Shown: in pieces, positions 42,649 to 52,666 of the stretch
Numbering within the stretch: the stretch's first letter is position 1
Layout: each line of letters opens with the position of its first letter
Assembly (NCBI RefSeq): GCF_900113605.1
Contig: NZ_FOPY01000001.1
Location: 69,669-133,668 of the forward strand
DNA: 64,000 nt
Direction of reading: 5' to 3'
Source of the DNA: Modicisalibacter xianhensis
GTDB taxonomy: Bacteria; Pseudomonadota; Gammaproteobacteria; Pseudomonadales; Halomonadaceae
Notes under the pieces: generated by a model
Database searches by the model: none
What the model was told of the DNA's origin: nothing
What the model saw: only the letters and a program-made list of their open reading frames with translations
Position numbers and translations under genes: made by a program

Positions 42649-45153
42649 ATGAGCAAGCAACGTCTGATCATCATCGGCAACGGCATGGTCGGCCACCATC
42701 TGGTCGAGCAACTCATCGAACGCAATGCCACCGAACGCTACGACATCGTGGTATTCGGCGAAGAGCGCCATCGCGCCTACGACCGCGTCCACCTTTCCGA
42801 GTACTTCGGCGGTCGCGATGCCCAGTCGCTGGCCATGTGCGACGCTGATTTCTATGCCGCCAACGGTATCGAGCTGCGCCTGGACGAGTGCGTGACACGC
42901 ATCGACCGCGATGACAGCCGGATCGTCACGCCGCAGGGTGAATACGCTTACGACAGCCTGGTCCTGGCGACCGGCTCCTACCCCTTCGTGCCGCCGATTG
43001 CCGGCGCCGAAGAAGGCCAGCCCAACCGTCTCGTCTATCGCACCCTGGACGATCTCGACCAGATCCGTGACGCTGCCGACGGCGCCAAGCGCGGCGTGGT
43101 GGTCGGCGGCGGCCTGCTCGGCCTCGAAGCGGCGAATGCGCTGAAGTCGCTGGGCCTCGAGGCCCATGTGGTCGAGTTCGCGCTCCGCTTGATGCCGGTA
43201 CAGCTCGACGACCAGGGCGGTGAGGCACTGCGCACCAAGATCGAGGAACTGGGCGTGGGCGTGCATCTCAACCGCGCCACCACCGAGATCGTGGCAGGCG
43301 AGACATTCCGTTACCGCATGAACTTCAAGGACGGCGAACACCTCGAGACCGACCTGATCGTCTTCTCGGCCGGTATTCGTCCTCAGGATGCGCTGGCTCG
43401 CGAGTGCAAGCTGGAGATTGGCGAACGGGGCGGGGTCGTCGTCGATGACCAGTGTCGTACCTCCGACCCGGAGATCTTTGCCATTGGCGAATGCGCCCTA
43501 TGGAGCAACCGCATCTTCGGTCTGGTCGCCCCCGGGTACACCATGGCGCGCAACGTGGCCGACTCCCTGTGCTGCAACGAGGGTGACGAAGAGCCGAGCT
43601 TCAGCGGCGCCGACATGTCGACCAAGCTCAAGCTGCTCGGGGTTGACGTCGGCTCGATCGGCGATGCCCATGCTGCCACCGAGGGTGCCAAGAGCTATCG
43701 CTACAGTGACGAGTCCGAAGGCGTCTATCGCCGCCTGGTAGTGTCCAAGGACGGCAAGAAAGCCATCGGCGCCGTGCTGGTCGGCGACAACAGTCTCTAC
43801 GACACCTTGTTGCAGTATGCCCAGAACGGCATCGACCTGCCGGCCGACCCGGCATCGCTGATCCTGCCGAGTGTGGAAGGCGCGCCGACCCTGGGTGCCG
43901 ACGCCCTGCCCGATTCGGCCTCGATCTGCTCGTGCCACAACGTCACCAAGGTGGCGATCTGTGCCGCCATCGACGCCGGCGCCAGCGACCTGGCGTCGGT
44001 CAAGGGCGATACCAAGGCGAGCACCGGCTGCGGTGGCTGCGCGGCCCTGCTCAAGAGCGTGGTCGATAGCGAGCTCGAAGCTCGGGGGGTGGAAGTCGAC
44101 CAGTCGATCTGCGAGCACTTTGCCCATACGCGCCAGGAGCTTTACTCCATCGTGCGTGTCGAGGGCATCAAGACCTTCAGCGAACTGATCGCCAAGCATG
44201 GGCATGGCCTGGGTTGCGATATCTGCAAGCCGACAGTCGCATCGATCCTCGCCTCGTGCTTCAACGAACCCATCACCGATGCCGCCCATGTGCCGCTGCA
44301 GGACACCAACGACACCTTCATGGCCAACATGCAGAAGAACGGTACCTATTCCGTGGTACCGCGCGTGCCCGGTGGCGAGATCACCCCGGACAAACTGCTG
44401 GTGCTCGGCCAGGTGGCCCAGAAATACAATCTTTATACCAAGGTCACCGGAGGCCAGCGCATCGACCTGTTTGGCGCGCATCTCGAGGATCTGCCGAATA
44501 TCTGGGGCGAGTTGCTCGAGGCTGGCTTCGAGACCGGTCACGCCTACGCCAAGTCGCTGCGCACGGTGAAGTCCTGCGTCGGCAGCACCTGGTGCCGCTA
44601 CGGCGTGCAGGACAGCGTGGGCATGGCGATCCAGCTGGAAAACCGCTACAAGGGCCTGCGCTCACCGCACAAGCTCAAGCTCGCCGTGTCCGGCTGTACC
44701 CGCGAATGCGCCGAGGCACAGAGCAAGGATGTCGGCGTGATCGCCACCGAGAACGGCTGGAACCTCTACGTCTGCGGCAACGGTGGCATGCGCCCGCGCC
44801 ATGCCGAGCTGCTGGCCACCGACCTCGACGACGAGACGCTGATCCGCTACATCGACCGCTTCCTGATGTTCTACGTGCGCACCGCGGATCGCCTGCAGCG
44901 CACCTCGGTGTGGCGCGAAAACCTCGAGGGCGGTCTCGATTACATCAAGGACGTGGTCTGTAACGATAGCCTGGGCCTGGGCGAAGAGCTCGAACAGCAG
45001 ATGCAGACGGTCATCGACAACTACGAGTGCGAGTGGGCCAATGCCATCAGCGACCCCGAGAAGCTCAAGCGATTCCGCAGCTTCGTCAACGACGCGCGCC
45101 CAGACCCGGACATCATCATGACGAGCGAGCGTGGCCAATTGCGTCCGGCTTAA
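42649..45153 (+). CDS. nirB: NADH-dependent assimilatory nitrite reductase large subunit
   Basis: An 834-residue protein: FAD/NAD module (1-410; IIGNGMVGHHLVEQL, VVGGGLLGLEAANALKSLG), BFD-like [2Fe-2S] domain (SICSCHNVTKVAICAAI, TGCGGCAALL), a second Cys pair region (GLGCDICKPTV), then the ferredoxin-like and sirohaem/[4Fe-4S] domains with ligands C643, C649, C683 and C687. It reduces nitrite to ammonium with six electrons from NADH, in the cytoplasm with NirD. It needs sirohaem, whose first committed step is made by CobA across the divergent region. Confidence 0.95.
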   Translation: MSKQRLIIIGNGMVGHHLVEQLIERNATERYDIVVFGEERHRAYDRVHLSEYFGGRDAQSLAMCDADFYAANGIELRLDECVTRIDRDDSRIVTPQGEYAYDSLVLATGSYPFVPPIAGAEEGQPNRLVYRTLDDLDQIRDAADGAKRGVVVGGGLLGLEAANALKSLGLEAHVVEFALRLMPVQLDDQGGEALRTKIEELGVGVHLNRATTEIVAGETFRYRMNFKDGEHLETDLIVFSAGIRPQDALARECKLEIGERGGVVVDDQCRTSDPEIFAIGECALWSNRIFGLVAPGYTMARNVADSLCCNEGDEEPSFSGADMSTKLKLLGVDVGSIGDAHAATEGAKSYRYSDESEGVYRRLVVSKDGKKAIGAVLVGDNSLYDTLLQYAQNGIDLPADPASLILPSVEGAPTLGADALPDSASICSCHNVTKVAICAAIDAGASDLASVKGDTKASTGCGGCAALLKSVVDSELEARGVEVDQSICEHFAHTRQELYSIVRVEGIKTFSELIAKHGHGLGCDICKPTVASILASCFNEPITDAAHVPLQDTNDTFMANMQKNGTYSVVPRVPGGEITPDKLLVLGQVAQKYNLYTKVTGGQRIDLFGAHLEDLPNIWGELLEAGFETGHAYAKSLRTVKSCVGSTWCRYGVQDSVGMAIQLENRYKGLRSPHKLKLAVSGCTRECAEAQSKDVGVIATENGWNLYVCGNGGMRPRHAELLATDLDDETLIRYIDRFLMFYVRTADRLQRTSVWRENLEGGLDYIKDVVCNDSLGLGEELEQQMQTVIDNYECEWANAISDPEKLKRFRSFVNDARPDPDIIMTSERGQLRPA

Positions 45154-45169
45154 TTCGAGGAGAACCATC

Positions 45170-45538
45170 ATGAGCACTGCAACGGCATTGAAGAATGAAG
45201 TTACCTGGCAACCCCTCTGCTCCAAGGCGGATCTGGTCGCATTTTCCGGCGTGGCGGCGTGGTTGGAGACGACCGGCGGTCCCGCCCAGGTGGCGCTGTT
45301 CTATATCCCGGGTCACGAGACGGAGCTGTTCGCCGTGGACAACCACGACCCGCTGGGCAACGCCAACGTGATCGCCCGCGGCATCATTGGCGATGTGAAG
45401 GGAGAACCAGTCGTCGCCTCACCGCTTTACAAACAGCACTATCGGTTGCGCGACGGGGCATGCCTGGAAGAACCAGGCGTTAGCCTGCGTACCTGGCCGG
45501 TGAAGTTCGAGGGCGACAGGGTCATGGTCGCCGCCTGA
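45170..45538 (+). CDS. nirD: Nitrite reductase small subunit
   Basis: A 122-residue Rieske-fold protein (LFYIPGHETELFAVDNHDPLGNANVIARGIIGD) lacking the Cys-His ligand pairs of true Rieske proteins, as is normal for NirD. It pairs with NirB. GAGGAG lies 8 bases before the ATG at 45170, 16 bases after nirB. A hairpin follows the stop. Confidence 0.95.
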   Translation: MSTATALKNEVTWQPLCSKADLVAFSGVAAWLETTGGPAQVALFYIPGHETELFAVDNHDPLGNANVIARGIIGDVKGEPVVASPLYKQHYRLRDGACLEEPGVSLRTWPVKFEGDRVMVAA

Positions 45539-45559
45539 CTGCGGTGACACGCCCTCGGT

Positions 45560-45579
45560 CAAAGCCGGGGGCGGCTTTG
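45560..45579 (+). terminator. Hairpin after nirD
   Basis: An 8-bp stem caaagccg/cggctttg with loop gggg, 21 bases after the nirD stop. It lacks a T-run. Confidence 0.6.
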
Positions 45580-45594
45580 TGAGCCAGCCAGCGC

Positions 45595-45693
45595 CTATTC
45601 AGCACCCTCGACTCGATTGCGCCCGCCCTGCTTGGCCCGATAGAGGCGACGATCGGCCTCGACATGGGTTCCCTCATTGAGCGGGAGTGAGTC
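45595..45693 (-). pseudogene. C-terminal remnant of a GGDEF diguanylate cyclase
   Basis: The last 32 codons of this minus frame read HVEADRRLYRAKQGGRNRVE before a stop, the characteristic C-terminal helix of GGDEF domains (ADRALYxAKxxGRNRV). Upstream, no GGDEF motif or other cyclase sequence is present, so this is a short leftover of a deleted gene. Confidence 0.7.
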
Positions 45694-45802
45694 GACAATA
45701 CACGGCGACAAGCGACAGGGGTAATTGCCGAATAAGCATCGCAGTATGGGGTATTCAACGCTATGCTGAATTGTGCAGCGCATCATAGCGCCCGGAGATC
45801 CC

Positions 45803-46819
45803 ATGCCACACACCAAGGCCATCGACCTTGCGCTACAGGGCGGCGGCGCCCATGGCGCTTTTACCTGGGGGGTACTCGACTACCTGCTGGAGTCGCCCCA
45901 GGTGCGTATCGAGGCCATCAGCGGCACTAGCGCCGGAGCCATGAATGGCGTGGTCATGGCGGACGCCCTGACCCGCGGCGGCGAGCCGGCCGCCCGCGAG
46001 GCGCTACGCGGGTTCTGGCAGGCCGTGAGTCGGGCCGCCATGCTCAGCCCCATTCGGCGCACACCGCTGGATATCTGGATGGGCAACTGGAGCCTCGACT
46101 ATTCCCCCGGTTATCTGGCGCTCGACTTCATGAGCCGCGTGGTGTCGCCCTACCAGTTCAACCCGCTGAACGTTGATCCCCTGCGCGAGATCGTCACCGA
46201 CCTGGTGGATTTCGAGCGTGTGCGCCAGTGCGAATACTTGAACCTGTACGTCTGCGCGACCAATGTGCGTACGGGCAAGCAACGCATCTTCTCGCGCGAG
46301 GAAATGACCTGCGATGCTCTCATGGCCTCGGCCTGCCTGCCTTTCCTGCATCAGGCGGTGGAAATCGACGACGAGGCCTACTGGGATGGCGGCTACATGG
46401 GCAATCCCGCGCTGTTTCCGCTGATGGAGGAATGCCGGGCGCGGGATATCGTCATCGTCCAGATCAACCCCATCCAGCGCGACAAGATCCCGCATACCGC
46501 AGCCGAGATACTCAACCGTCTCAACGAGATCACCTTCAACGCGTCGCTGATCAAGGAAATCCGTACCGTCGCCATGCTCAAGCGTCTAATTCATGAGAAC
46601 GAGGTAGATATCGCCTGCTATCGCGACGCCCTTTTTCATCGCATCAACGCTGATACCACCCTGGAAGGCCTGTCGGTGTCTAGCAAGCTCAATGCCGAAT
46701 GGGCTTTTCTGTGTCGCCTGCGCGATGCCGGCAGGCAGGCGGCCCGCGCGTGGCTCGAGGCCAGTTACGACGCGCTCGGTGAGCATTCGACGCTGGATAT
46801 CGATGAGGTCTACATGTAA
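45803..46819 (+). CDS. Patatin-like phospholipase
   Basis: A 338-residue protein with the patatin/RssA fold: oxyanion hole LALQGGGAHGAFTWG, nucleophile Ser in GTSAGAMNG and catalytic Asp in WDGGYMGNPAL. It has no signal peptide. These enzymes hydrolyse acyl esters of phospholipids; bacterial members are often of unknown role. ATG at 45803 with GGAG 7 bases upstream is preferred over an in-frame Met 10 codons earlier. Monocistronic. Confidence 0.9.
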   Translation: MPHTKAIDLALQGGGAHGAFTWGVLDYLLESPQVRIEAISGTSAGAMNGVVMADALTRGGEPAAREALRGFWQAVSRAAMLSPIRRTPLDIWMGNWSLDYSPGYLALDFMSRVVSPYQFNPLNVDPLREIVTDLVDFERVRQCEYLNLYVCATNVRTGKQRIFSREEMTCDALMASACLPFLHQAVEIDDEAYWDGGYMGNPALFPLMEECRARDIVIVQINPIQRDKIPHTAAEILNRLNEITFNASLIKEIRTVAMLKRLIHENEVDIACYRDALFHRINADTTLEGLSVSSKLNAEWAFLCRLRDAGRQAARAWLEASYDALGEHSTLDIDEVYM

Positions 46820-47026
46820 CGCCGTGTCGCTAGCGTGGAAAGAATTCATTGGCGAAGCGCGCCCGGACACTGCATCTTGAAAGCAAGACCGACATGAGGA
46901 GGAGTGCCCGACAGGAAACACCGACGTCAGGAGACGATGCTGGCAGTTGGCCGTGCCCGGTCATCCGGAAGTCATCTTGGCCTGTCAGCGTCGACATTGC
47001 CGTTACTTCAAGGAGTGCTTGCGCCG

Positions 47027-48433
47027 ATGGTCCGAATCGACAAGAAAGCGAACCGCCTCTATGTACTCGACACCAACGTCCTGATCCACGATCCTGCCGC
47101 CCTGTACCAGTTCGAGGAACATGACGTAGTCATTCCAATGACCGTGCTCGAGGAACTCGACAAACACAAGAACGGCATCCGTGAAATTGCCCGTACTGCA
47201 CGTCAGATCAGCCGCACCCTTTCCGAACTCACTTCCGAAGTCTCATTCGACGAAATCCAGCGTGGCATCCCCTTGCCCGGAACGGGACAGACGGGCCGCC
47301 TGCGCTTTCTATGCTACAACGATCTCCGTCCGCTGGATCATCTGGACGATACGCCCGACAACCGACTCCTGGCGGAAACCTGCCGCCTGCGCGACGAGCG
47401 CCCCGATGCCTCAGTCATTCTCGTCTCCAAGGACATCAACCTGCGCGTCAAGGCCGCCGCCCTCAACGTGCCGGTCGAGGACTACTTGAACGATCGCGTC
47501 TTCAGCGACAGCGATGCGATGATCGATGGGGTCAAGGTCTACACACCGACGCGAGACGGCAAGAGCCTGTGGGAGGCGCTCAATGTCGAGGTCCAGGTCG
47601 AACGTGTCGATCATCACACCTTCTACGAGCTCAGCGGCGACATGCCCGAGGACTGGCACGTTGGCATGCTGGTCTCGGACAGCGACAACGGCGCGGATTT
47701 CGAGGCCATCGTTCGCGAGCTGACCCCACGCAGCGCGCGCCTGCAGCTGTTGACCAACTACCGTCACCACGCGGGCGTGTGGGGGGTCCATGCCCATGAC
47801 AGCCGCCAGAACTTCACGCTCAACCTGCTCATGGACCCGGAAATCGACCTGGTGACCATTGCCGGCAATGCCGGCACCGGCAAGACGTTCATGACCCTGG
47901 CCACGGCCTTCCAGCAAACACTCGATAGCAAGGTTTTCGAGCGCATCGTGTTCACTCGCGCACCGATCCCCATGGGCGAGGACATCGGGTTTCTGCCCGG
48001 CACCGAGGAGGAAAAGATGTCGCCCTGGATGGGCGCGTTTCACGACAACATGGACAACCTGCTGCGCGACGAGAAGGACGGCACCTCGAGCTGGAGTGAA
48101 GGTGCCACACGGCAACTGATCGGCTCGCGGGTACAGATCCGCTCGCCCACGTTCATGCGCGGCCGCACCCTGAACGACACTTTCCTGATCATCGACGAGG
48201 CGCAGAATTTCACGCCCAAACAGCTCAAGTCACTGATCTCGCGGGCGGGACGCAACACCAAGATCGTCTGCCTGGGCAACGTCGGCCAGATCGACACGCC
48301 CTATCTGACCGCCAACACCTGCGGCATGGCAGCCGTGGTCGAACGTTTCCGCGACTGGGCGCATGCCGGACACGTCACGCTCAAGAGCGTCGAACGTTCA
48401 CGCCTGGCCCTGGCGGCAGAAGACCTCCTCTAA
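47027..48433 (+). CDS. PhoH-family ATPase with N-terminal PIN domain
   Basis: A 468-residue protein. The PIN nuclease-like domain (about 8-150; LYVLDTNVLIHDP, TVLEELDKHK, and acidic residues later) is joined to a PhoH P-loop ATPase (about 240-450; Walker A GNAGTGKTFM, Walker B FLIIDEAQNF, LGNVGQID). This is the YlaK/PhoH2 type, proposed to be an RNA helicase/RNase. An upstream extension to 46904 is open but lacks domain content; AGGAG 11 bases before the ATG at 47027 supports the shorter form. Confidence 0.9.
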   Translation: MVRIDKKANRLYVLDTNVLIHDPAALYQFEEHDVVIPMTVLEELDKHKNGIREIARTARQISRTLSELTSEVSFDEIQRGIPLPGTGQTGRLRFLCYNDLRPLDHLDDTPDNRLLAETCRLRDERPDASVILVSKDINLRVKAAALNVPVEDYLNDRVFSDSDAMIDGVKVYTPTRDGKSLWEALNVEVQVERVDHHTFYELSGDMPEDWHVGMLVSDSDNGADFEAIVRELTPRSARLQLLTNYRHHAGVWGVHAHDSRQNFTLNLLMDPEIDLVTIAGNAGTGKTFMTLATAFQQTLDSKVFERIVFTRAPIPMGEDIGFLPGTEEEKMSPWMGAFHDNMDNLLRDEKDGTSSWSEGATRQLIGSRVQIRSPTFMRGRTLNDTFLIIDEAQNFTPKQLKSLISRAGRNTKIVCLGNVGQIDTPYLTANTCGMAAVVERFRDWAHAGHVTLKSVERSRLALAAEDLL

Positions 48434-48452
48434 CACCATCATGCGTCAGTAG

Positions 48453-48489
48453 AACGCAGCCAGCCCGCTTCATGCGGGCTGGCTGCGTT
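48453..48489. terminator. Bidirectional terminator
   Basis: A 14-bp perfect core stem cgcagccagcccgc with its complement and loop ttcat, between phoH-like (+) and the zinc-ribbon gene (-). Confidence 0.85.
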
Positions 48490-48509
48490 GCATTATTCGT
48501 GGTTTGCCG

Positions 48510-48755
48510 TCAGGAGTGTTTCGGTGGCAGTTCGCGCTCGTCCTTGTTGGTCGCTTTCTCGATCATTTCCTCCGACTGGCTCTTGGGATCATTGTCGAGA
48601 CGATCCTCGGCTTCTCGATAGAGACAGACGTAGGTGTTGCAGGATGAACAGAACACCTTGTCATCCGGGTTCCGCGCCTGGGAGACGCGCATGCGATGAC
48701 TGCCGCAGTTGGGACAGCCCTTGGGCAGACGGAACTCCGTGGAAAAATCGCTCAT
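48510..48755 (-). CDS. Small zinc-ribbon protein
   Basis: An 81-residue protein with CPNC and CSSC pairs 19 residues apart (GCPNCGSHRMRVSQ and VFCSSCNTYVCLYRE), giving a zinc-ribbon knuckle, followed by an acidic/charged tail. AGGAGG lies 6 bases before the ATG. No known function; probably conserved in relatives. It is unrelated in detail to the ribbon at 31490. Confidence 0.8.
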   Translation of the reverse strand: MSDFSTEFRLPKGCPNCGSHRMRVSQARNPDDKVFCSSCNTYVCLYREAEDRLDNDPKSQSEEMIEKATNKDERELPPKHS

Positions 48756-48837
48756 GAAGCCTCCTTTCGTGGTCTGGCGTGTTGGGCACGCGTACCGGAT
48801 ATCCTTAACTACAGTCTTTGGGTCAGCAGGCGATTAA

Positions 48838-49473
48838 TCAAGCACTTCCGCGTCGGCGGCGCATCACCACACTGAGATTGTTGGCCGGCATCTCGACGAT
48901 ACGCTCCAGTACCAGGCCGTGGCTCTCTCCTTGCGCCTTCACCTCTTCCAAGTGACGGATGCCCCATTGTGGGTCGCGACGGCGAAGGTCGGCATCGAAA
49001 GTGGCATTGCTCGGCGCCAGTGGCTGGTCACGTCGCTGGAACGGTCCGTACAGGTACAGTACACCATCGACAGGCAGGTGCATGCCGGCTTCGGCAAACA
49101 GGGCCTGGGTCGCTTGCCAAGGCGAGATATGCAGCATGTTGATGCATACCAGCGCGTCAAAGTCCTGGCATGGCCAGGGACGTTCGGTGACGTCCAGGCG
49201 AATCGGCTCAAGGAGATTGCCAAGGGCCTCAGTGTGGCGCCAGGCGGCGATCGAGGCCAATGCCTGTTCGCTGGGATCGCTCGGCTGCCAGCGCAATGAG
49301 GCTAGATGATGCGCGAAATGCAGCGCGTGTTCGCCACTGCCACTGGCAATTTCCAGCACCTTGCCATGTTCGGGCAGCACCTCGCGCAGCACAGCCAGAA
49401 TCGGCTCGCGATTGCGTGCCACGGCCGGGCTGGAAAGGCGTTGCTGACCTTGTATCGAGTCCATGCTATGCAT
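48838..49473 (-). CDS. DUF938 SAM-dependent methyltransferase-like protein
   Basis: A 211-residue class I methyltransferase-like protein: SAM motif I VLEIASGSGEHALHFA, acidic post-II position in WQPSDPSEQ, and LVCINMLHISPW as motif IV. This is DUF938, found widely in gammaproteobacteria and eukaryotes (METTL26 relatives) with no proven substrate. An internal Met at codon 4 is an alternative start. Monocistronic; an upstream ORF-free stretch holds the eda terminator. Confidence 0.9.
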   Translation of the reverse strand: MHSMDSIQGQQRLSSPAVARNREPILAVLREVLPEHGKVLEIASGSGEHALHFAHHLASLRWQPSDPSEQALASIAAWRHTEALGNLLEPIRLDVTERPWPCQDFDALVCINMLHISPWQATQALFAEAGMHLPVDGVLYLYGPFQRRDQPLAPSNATFDADLRRRDPQWGIRHLEEVKAQGESHGLVLERIVEMPANNLSVVMRRRRGSA

Positions 49474-49588
49474 TGCTTGTACTCTCGTCGAAGATTGACT
49501 TCAGGCTACGTCATTGGCCTGCCAGGCGCATGTATCGCTTGCTTCTCGGCCATGTCAGGGATGGCTTACCGGCAAAGTGCAATGAACC

Positions 49589-49613
49589 AAAAAAAGACCC
49601 GCACAAGGCGGGC
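49589..49613 (-). terminator. Rho-independent terminator of zwf-pgl-eda
   Basis: On the minus strand, stem GCCCGC/GCGGGT with a 5-base loop followed by TCTTTTTTT, 52 bases after the eda stop. Confidence 0.9.
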
Positions 49614-49664
49614 CGAAACAACAGCTCAGGCTGTCGAGAGAGAGGCAAGCATCGTGAAAGCGTT

Positions 49665-50324
49665 TCAGCCAAAGCGCGCGACCGCTTCGCGAGCCAGCTG
49701 GCGAATACCGTCCCAGTCGCCGGCATCGATCAGCTTCTTGGGGGTGATCCAGGAGCCCCCTACGCAAAGGACATTGGGCAGCTTGAGGTAGTCCGCCGCG
49801 TTGTCCGGGGTGATTCCCCCCGTGGGGCAGAACTTCGCTTCGGGAATCGGCCCGGCGAACGATTTGAGCGCAGCAGCGCCACCGCTCGACTCGGCCGGGA
49901 AGAACTTGAACCGCCGGTAGCCGTACTGCCAGCCATTCATCAATTCGGAAATGGTCGCCACCCCCGGCAGCATCGGCACCGGGCTGCTCACACCGTAACG
50001 GTACAGCGCATCGGTCGCCCCCGGGGTAACGACGAAATCGACCTCGGCCTGCTCGGCAAGACGATACTGAGCGGTGGTCAGGATGGTACCGGCACCGATG
50101 CTGGCCTTGGGCAAGGCCTCGCGCATGCGGCGGATGGCGTCCAGCGCGCAATCGGTACGCAGGGTCACCTCGAGTACCGGCAGCCCGCCCTCGAGCAGGG
50201 CGCGACCTAGCGGCACGGCATCTTCCAGGCGCTCGATGGTCAGCACGGGAATGATCTCCGCCTTGGAACAGATGCTGTCCAGTTCGGAAGTACGGGTCGA
50301 CGGCAGTTGCTTTTCAATGGTCAT
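49665..50324 (-). CDS. eda: KDPG aldolase (Entner-Doudoroff)
   Basis: A 219-residue class I aldolase: catalytic E52 and R56 in LEVTLRTDCAL and Schiff-base K140 in FKFFPAES. It splits 2-keto-3-deoxy-6-phosphogluconate into pyruvate and glyceraldehyde-3-phosphate. Last gene of zwf-pgl-eda, 20 bases after pgl. The dehydratase gene edd is not in the window, so the pathway completes elsewhere. Likely repressed by HexR. Confidence 0.96.
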   Translation of the reverse strand: MTIEKQLPSTRTSELDSICSKAEIIPVLTIERLEDAVPLGRALLEGGLPVLEVTLRTDCALDAIRRMREALPKASIGAGTILTTAQYRLAEQAEVDFVVTPGATDALYRYGVSSPVPMLPGVATISELMNGWQYGYRRFKFFPAESSGGAAALKSFAGPIPEAKFCPTGGITPDNAADYLKLPNVLCVGGSWITPKKLIDAGDWDGIRQLAREAVARFG

Positions 50325-50344
50325 GTCTGGCTCCGGAAAACGGT

Positions 50345-51037
50345 TCAGGGCGCCCAGTAAACGGCAAGCGGACAGGCGAGGAAGGCACGGATGGGCAATT
50401 CCCGGACGTCGTCGCCGGCCATTGCCCTGGCCAGCACGGCCCGCTTGTCGTCACCGGCAATGTGCAGTACGTGGCGACGCGCCTGATGCAGCAGCCCGGC
50501 ACTCAAGGTAATGCGCGGCTGGGGTACGCTTGGTGCCCGAACCGCAACCGTGGCCTCGTCGGTGCTCAAGGCCAACCCCAGTTCGCCACTGTCGGGAAAC
50601 AGCGAAGCGGTATGGCCATCACTTCCCATTCCCAGTATGACCATGCTGGCGGGCCATGGCAGGCAGGCAATACGCTTGGCGACTTCTGGTGCACCAATCT
50701 CTGGCGTACCGTCCGCTGTTGTCAGCGAATGAAAGGTTGCCGCTGCCGCCGGCCCCTGGAGCAGGTTCTCGTGGACCAGGCGCGCGTTGCTGTCCTTGGC
50801 GTCCTCGGCGACCCAGCGCTCATCGGCAAGGGTCACGTCGACCCGCTGCCAGGGCAGGTCCATGGCAGCAAGGCGGTGAAAGAACGGCACCGGCGTAGAG
50901 CCGCCGGAGACCACCAGCAGCGCGCGCTCCTGGGTCGCCAGGTCGGCGCTCAGGGCAGCGGCGACAGACTCGGCGAGCTGTGCCGCCAACTGATCGCGGG
51001 GCGCCTCGGACACGGCACAAGAAGTGCTGTCGTTCAT
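50345..51037 (-). CDS. pgl: 6-phosphogluconolactonase
   Basis: A 230-residue DevB-type lactonase: LLVVSGGSTPVPFFHRL, DERWV and the His of GMGSDGHTASLFPDS. It converts 6-phosphogluconolactone to 6-phosphogluconate between Zwf and Edd or Gnd. It starts 1 base after the zwf stop, so translation is coupled. Confidence 0.95.
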   Translation of the reverse strand: MNDSTSCAVSEAPRDQLAAQLAESVAAALSADLATQERALLVVSGGSTPVPFFHRLAAMDLPWQRVDVTLADERWVAEDAKDSNARLVHENLLQGPAAAATFHSLTTADGTPEIGAPEVAKRIACLPWPASMVILGMGSDGHTASLFPDSGELGLALSTDEATVAVRAPSVPQPRITLSAGLLHQARRHVLHIAGDDKRAVLARAMAGDDVRELPIRAFLACPLAVYWAP

Positions 51038-51038
51038 G

Positions 51039-52514
51039 TCAGTAATCCTCGTACCAGGACCGGCCGTCCTGGGTGATCATGGCGATCGAGGCCACTGGCC
51101 CCCAGGAGCCGGAGGGATAGCGGCGCGGCGGACGGTCGAGCTGCTCCCAGGCTTCCACCAGTTGATCAGCCCAGCGCCAGGCGTATTCGACCTCATCGCG
51201 GCGCACGAACAGATACTGGTTGCCCTTCATGACTTCGAGCAGCAGACGTTCGTAGGCATCTGGAATCCGTGCCTTGGGAAAGGCGCTGTTGAAATCCAGG
51301 TGCAGCGGCCCGGGCCGCAGGCGCATGCCCTTGTCGAGACCGCCGTCCTTGGTCAGCACCTCGAGAGCGATGCCCTCTTCCGGCTGCAGGCGAATGATCA
51401 ACTTGTTGGCAGCCAGGTTGCGCTGGTCCGGATCGAAAATGTAGTGCGGCTGCTGCCGGAAGTGGATGACGATCTGCGACAATTTCTCGGGCATGCGTTT
51501 GCCGGTCCGCAGATAGAAGGGCACGCCCGCCCAGCGCCAGTTGGAGACCTCGGTGCGCATGGCGACGAAGGTTTCGGTATGACTGTCGGTGTTGGCGCCT
51601 TCCTCGTCGAGGTAGCCGGGAACACTGGTCCCGTTGATTGAGCCGGCGATGTATTGCCCACGCACGACATCACGGCCGACATTCTCGCGATTGAATCGCT
51701 TGAGCGCCTTGAGTACCTTGACCTTCTCGTCGCGAATCGCGTCGGCATCCAGGTTGGACGGGGGGTCCATGGCAATCAGGCACAACAACTGCAGAAGATG
51801 ATTCTGCACCATGTCACGCAACTGCCCCGCCTTGTCGAAATAGCCCCAGCGTCCTTCGATACCCACCTGCTCGGCTACCGTGATTTCCACGTGAGAAATG
51901 TGGTTCTGGTTCCACTGGGTGCCGAACAGCGGATTGGCGAAGCGCAGGGCGATCAGGTTCTGGACGGTTTCCTTGCCCAGGTAATGGTCGATGCGATAGA
52001 CCCGCGTTTCGGGAAACACGACCCCGATGGCATCGTTAATTTCCTGGGACGATTCCAGGTCATAGCCGATCGGCTTTTCGACCACGACCCGCGACTCGTC
52101 ATCAAGGCTGCCGCTGGCCTGCAGATTGCTGCAGATCGCGCCATAGATGCTGGCCGGCACGGCCAGGTAGACGGTCATCGGCCGCCCGGAGCCTTCGTGC
52201 CATTCACGAATGGCCTTGTAGCCCTCGACATCGGTAAAGTCGAGCTTGATGTAATCGAGTCGGTCCAGAAAACGCTTGATGCAGGTCGACTCGAGTTCCG
52301 CCGCCTTCACGTACTTCTTGAGCGTTTCCTGAACCTTCTTGCGGAATGCCTCGGCGTCGATATCCTGACGCGCCAGCCCCATGATCCGCGTATCATCGGC
52401 AAGCAGGCCATCCCGGTCGAGGTGATACAAGGCCGGATAGAGCTTGCGCAGGGCCAAGTCGCCCATGGCGCCGAACAACGCCAGATCGATGTCAGGCGTG
52501 GTGTCTTGAATCAT
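51039..52514 (-). CDS. zwf: Glucose-6-phosphate 1-dehydrogenase
   Basis: A 491-residue enzyme with dinucleotide-binding [15 protein letters not shown] and the catalytic signature RIDHYLGKE. The adjacent EKPIGYD holds another conserved Lys. It oxidises glucose-6-phosphate to the lactone, supplying NADPH. First gene of zwf-pgl-eda and divergent from hexR, with two palindromes between them that resemble HexR operators. Confidence 0.97.
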   Translation of the reverse strand: MIQDTTPDIDLALFGAMGDLALRKLYPALYHLDRDGLLADDTRIMGLARQDIDAEAFRKKVQETLKKYVKAAELESTCIKRFLDRLDYIKLDFTDVEGYKAIREWHEGSGRPMTVYLAVPASIYGAICSNLQASGSLDDESRVVVEKPIGYDLESSQEINDAIGVVFPETRVYRIDHYLGKETVQNLIALRFANPLFGTQWNQNHISHVEITVAEQVGIEGRWGYFDKAGQLRDMVQNHLLQLLCLIAMDPPSNLDADAIRDEKVKVLKALKRFNRENVGRDVVRGQYIAGSINGTSVPGYLDEEGANTDSHTETFVAMRTEVSNWRWAGVPFYLRTGKRMPEKLSQIVIHFRQQPHYIFDPDQRNLAANKLIIRLQPEEGIALEVLTKDGGLDKGMRLRPGPLHLDFNSAFPKARIPDAYERLLLEVMKGNQYLFVRRDEVEYAWRWADQLVEAWEQLDRPPRRYPSGSWGPVASIAMITQDGRSWYEDY

Positions 52515-52583
52515 GCCGCGGACCCCTTCAATCTGGTTAAATTACCGATAAAATATGCCAAATACTGATAAAAATGCAAATAT

Positions 52584-52604
52584 TTTGGTAACTTTACTAC
52601 CAAA
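52584..52604. promoter_or_regulatory. Candidate HexR operator near zwf
   Basis: TTTGGTA and TACCAAA form 7-base arms around ACTTTAC, about 70 bases ahead of the zwf start. It is a poorer match to the TGTAnT...ATnACA-type HexR box than the downstream site. Confidence 0.5.
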
Positions 52605-52666
52605 GCATGCATAACCTTTCTCGACTATGGCAGCCATAAGTGGCTCGCGCTACGATTTAGCCACAA

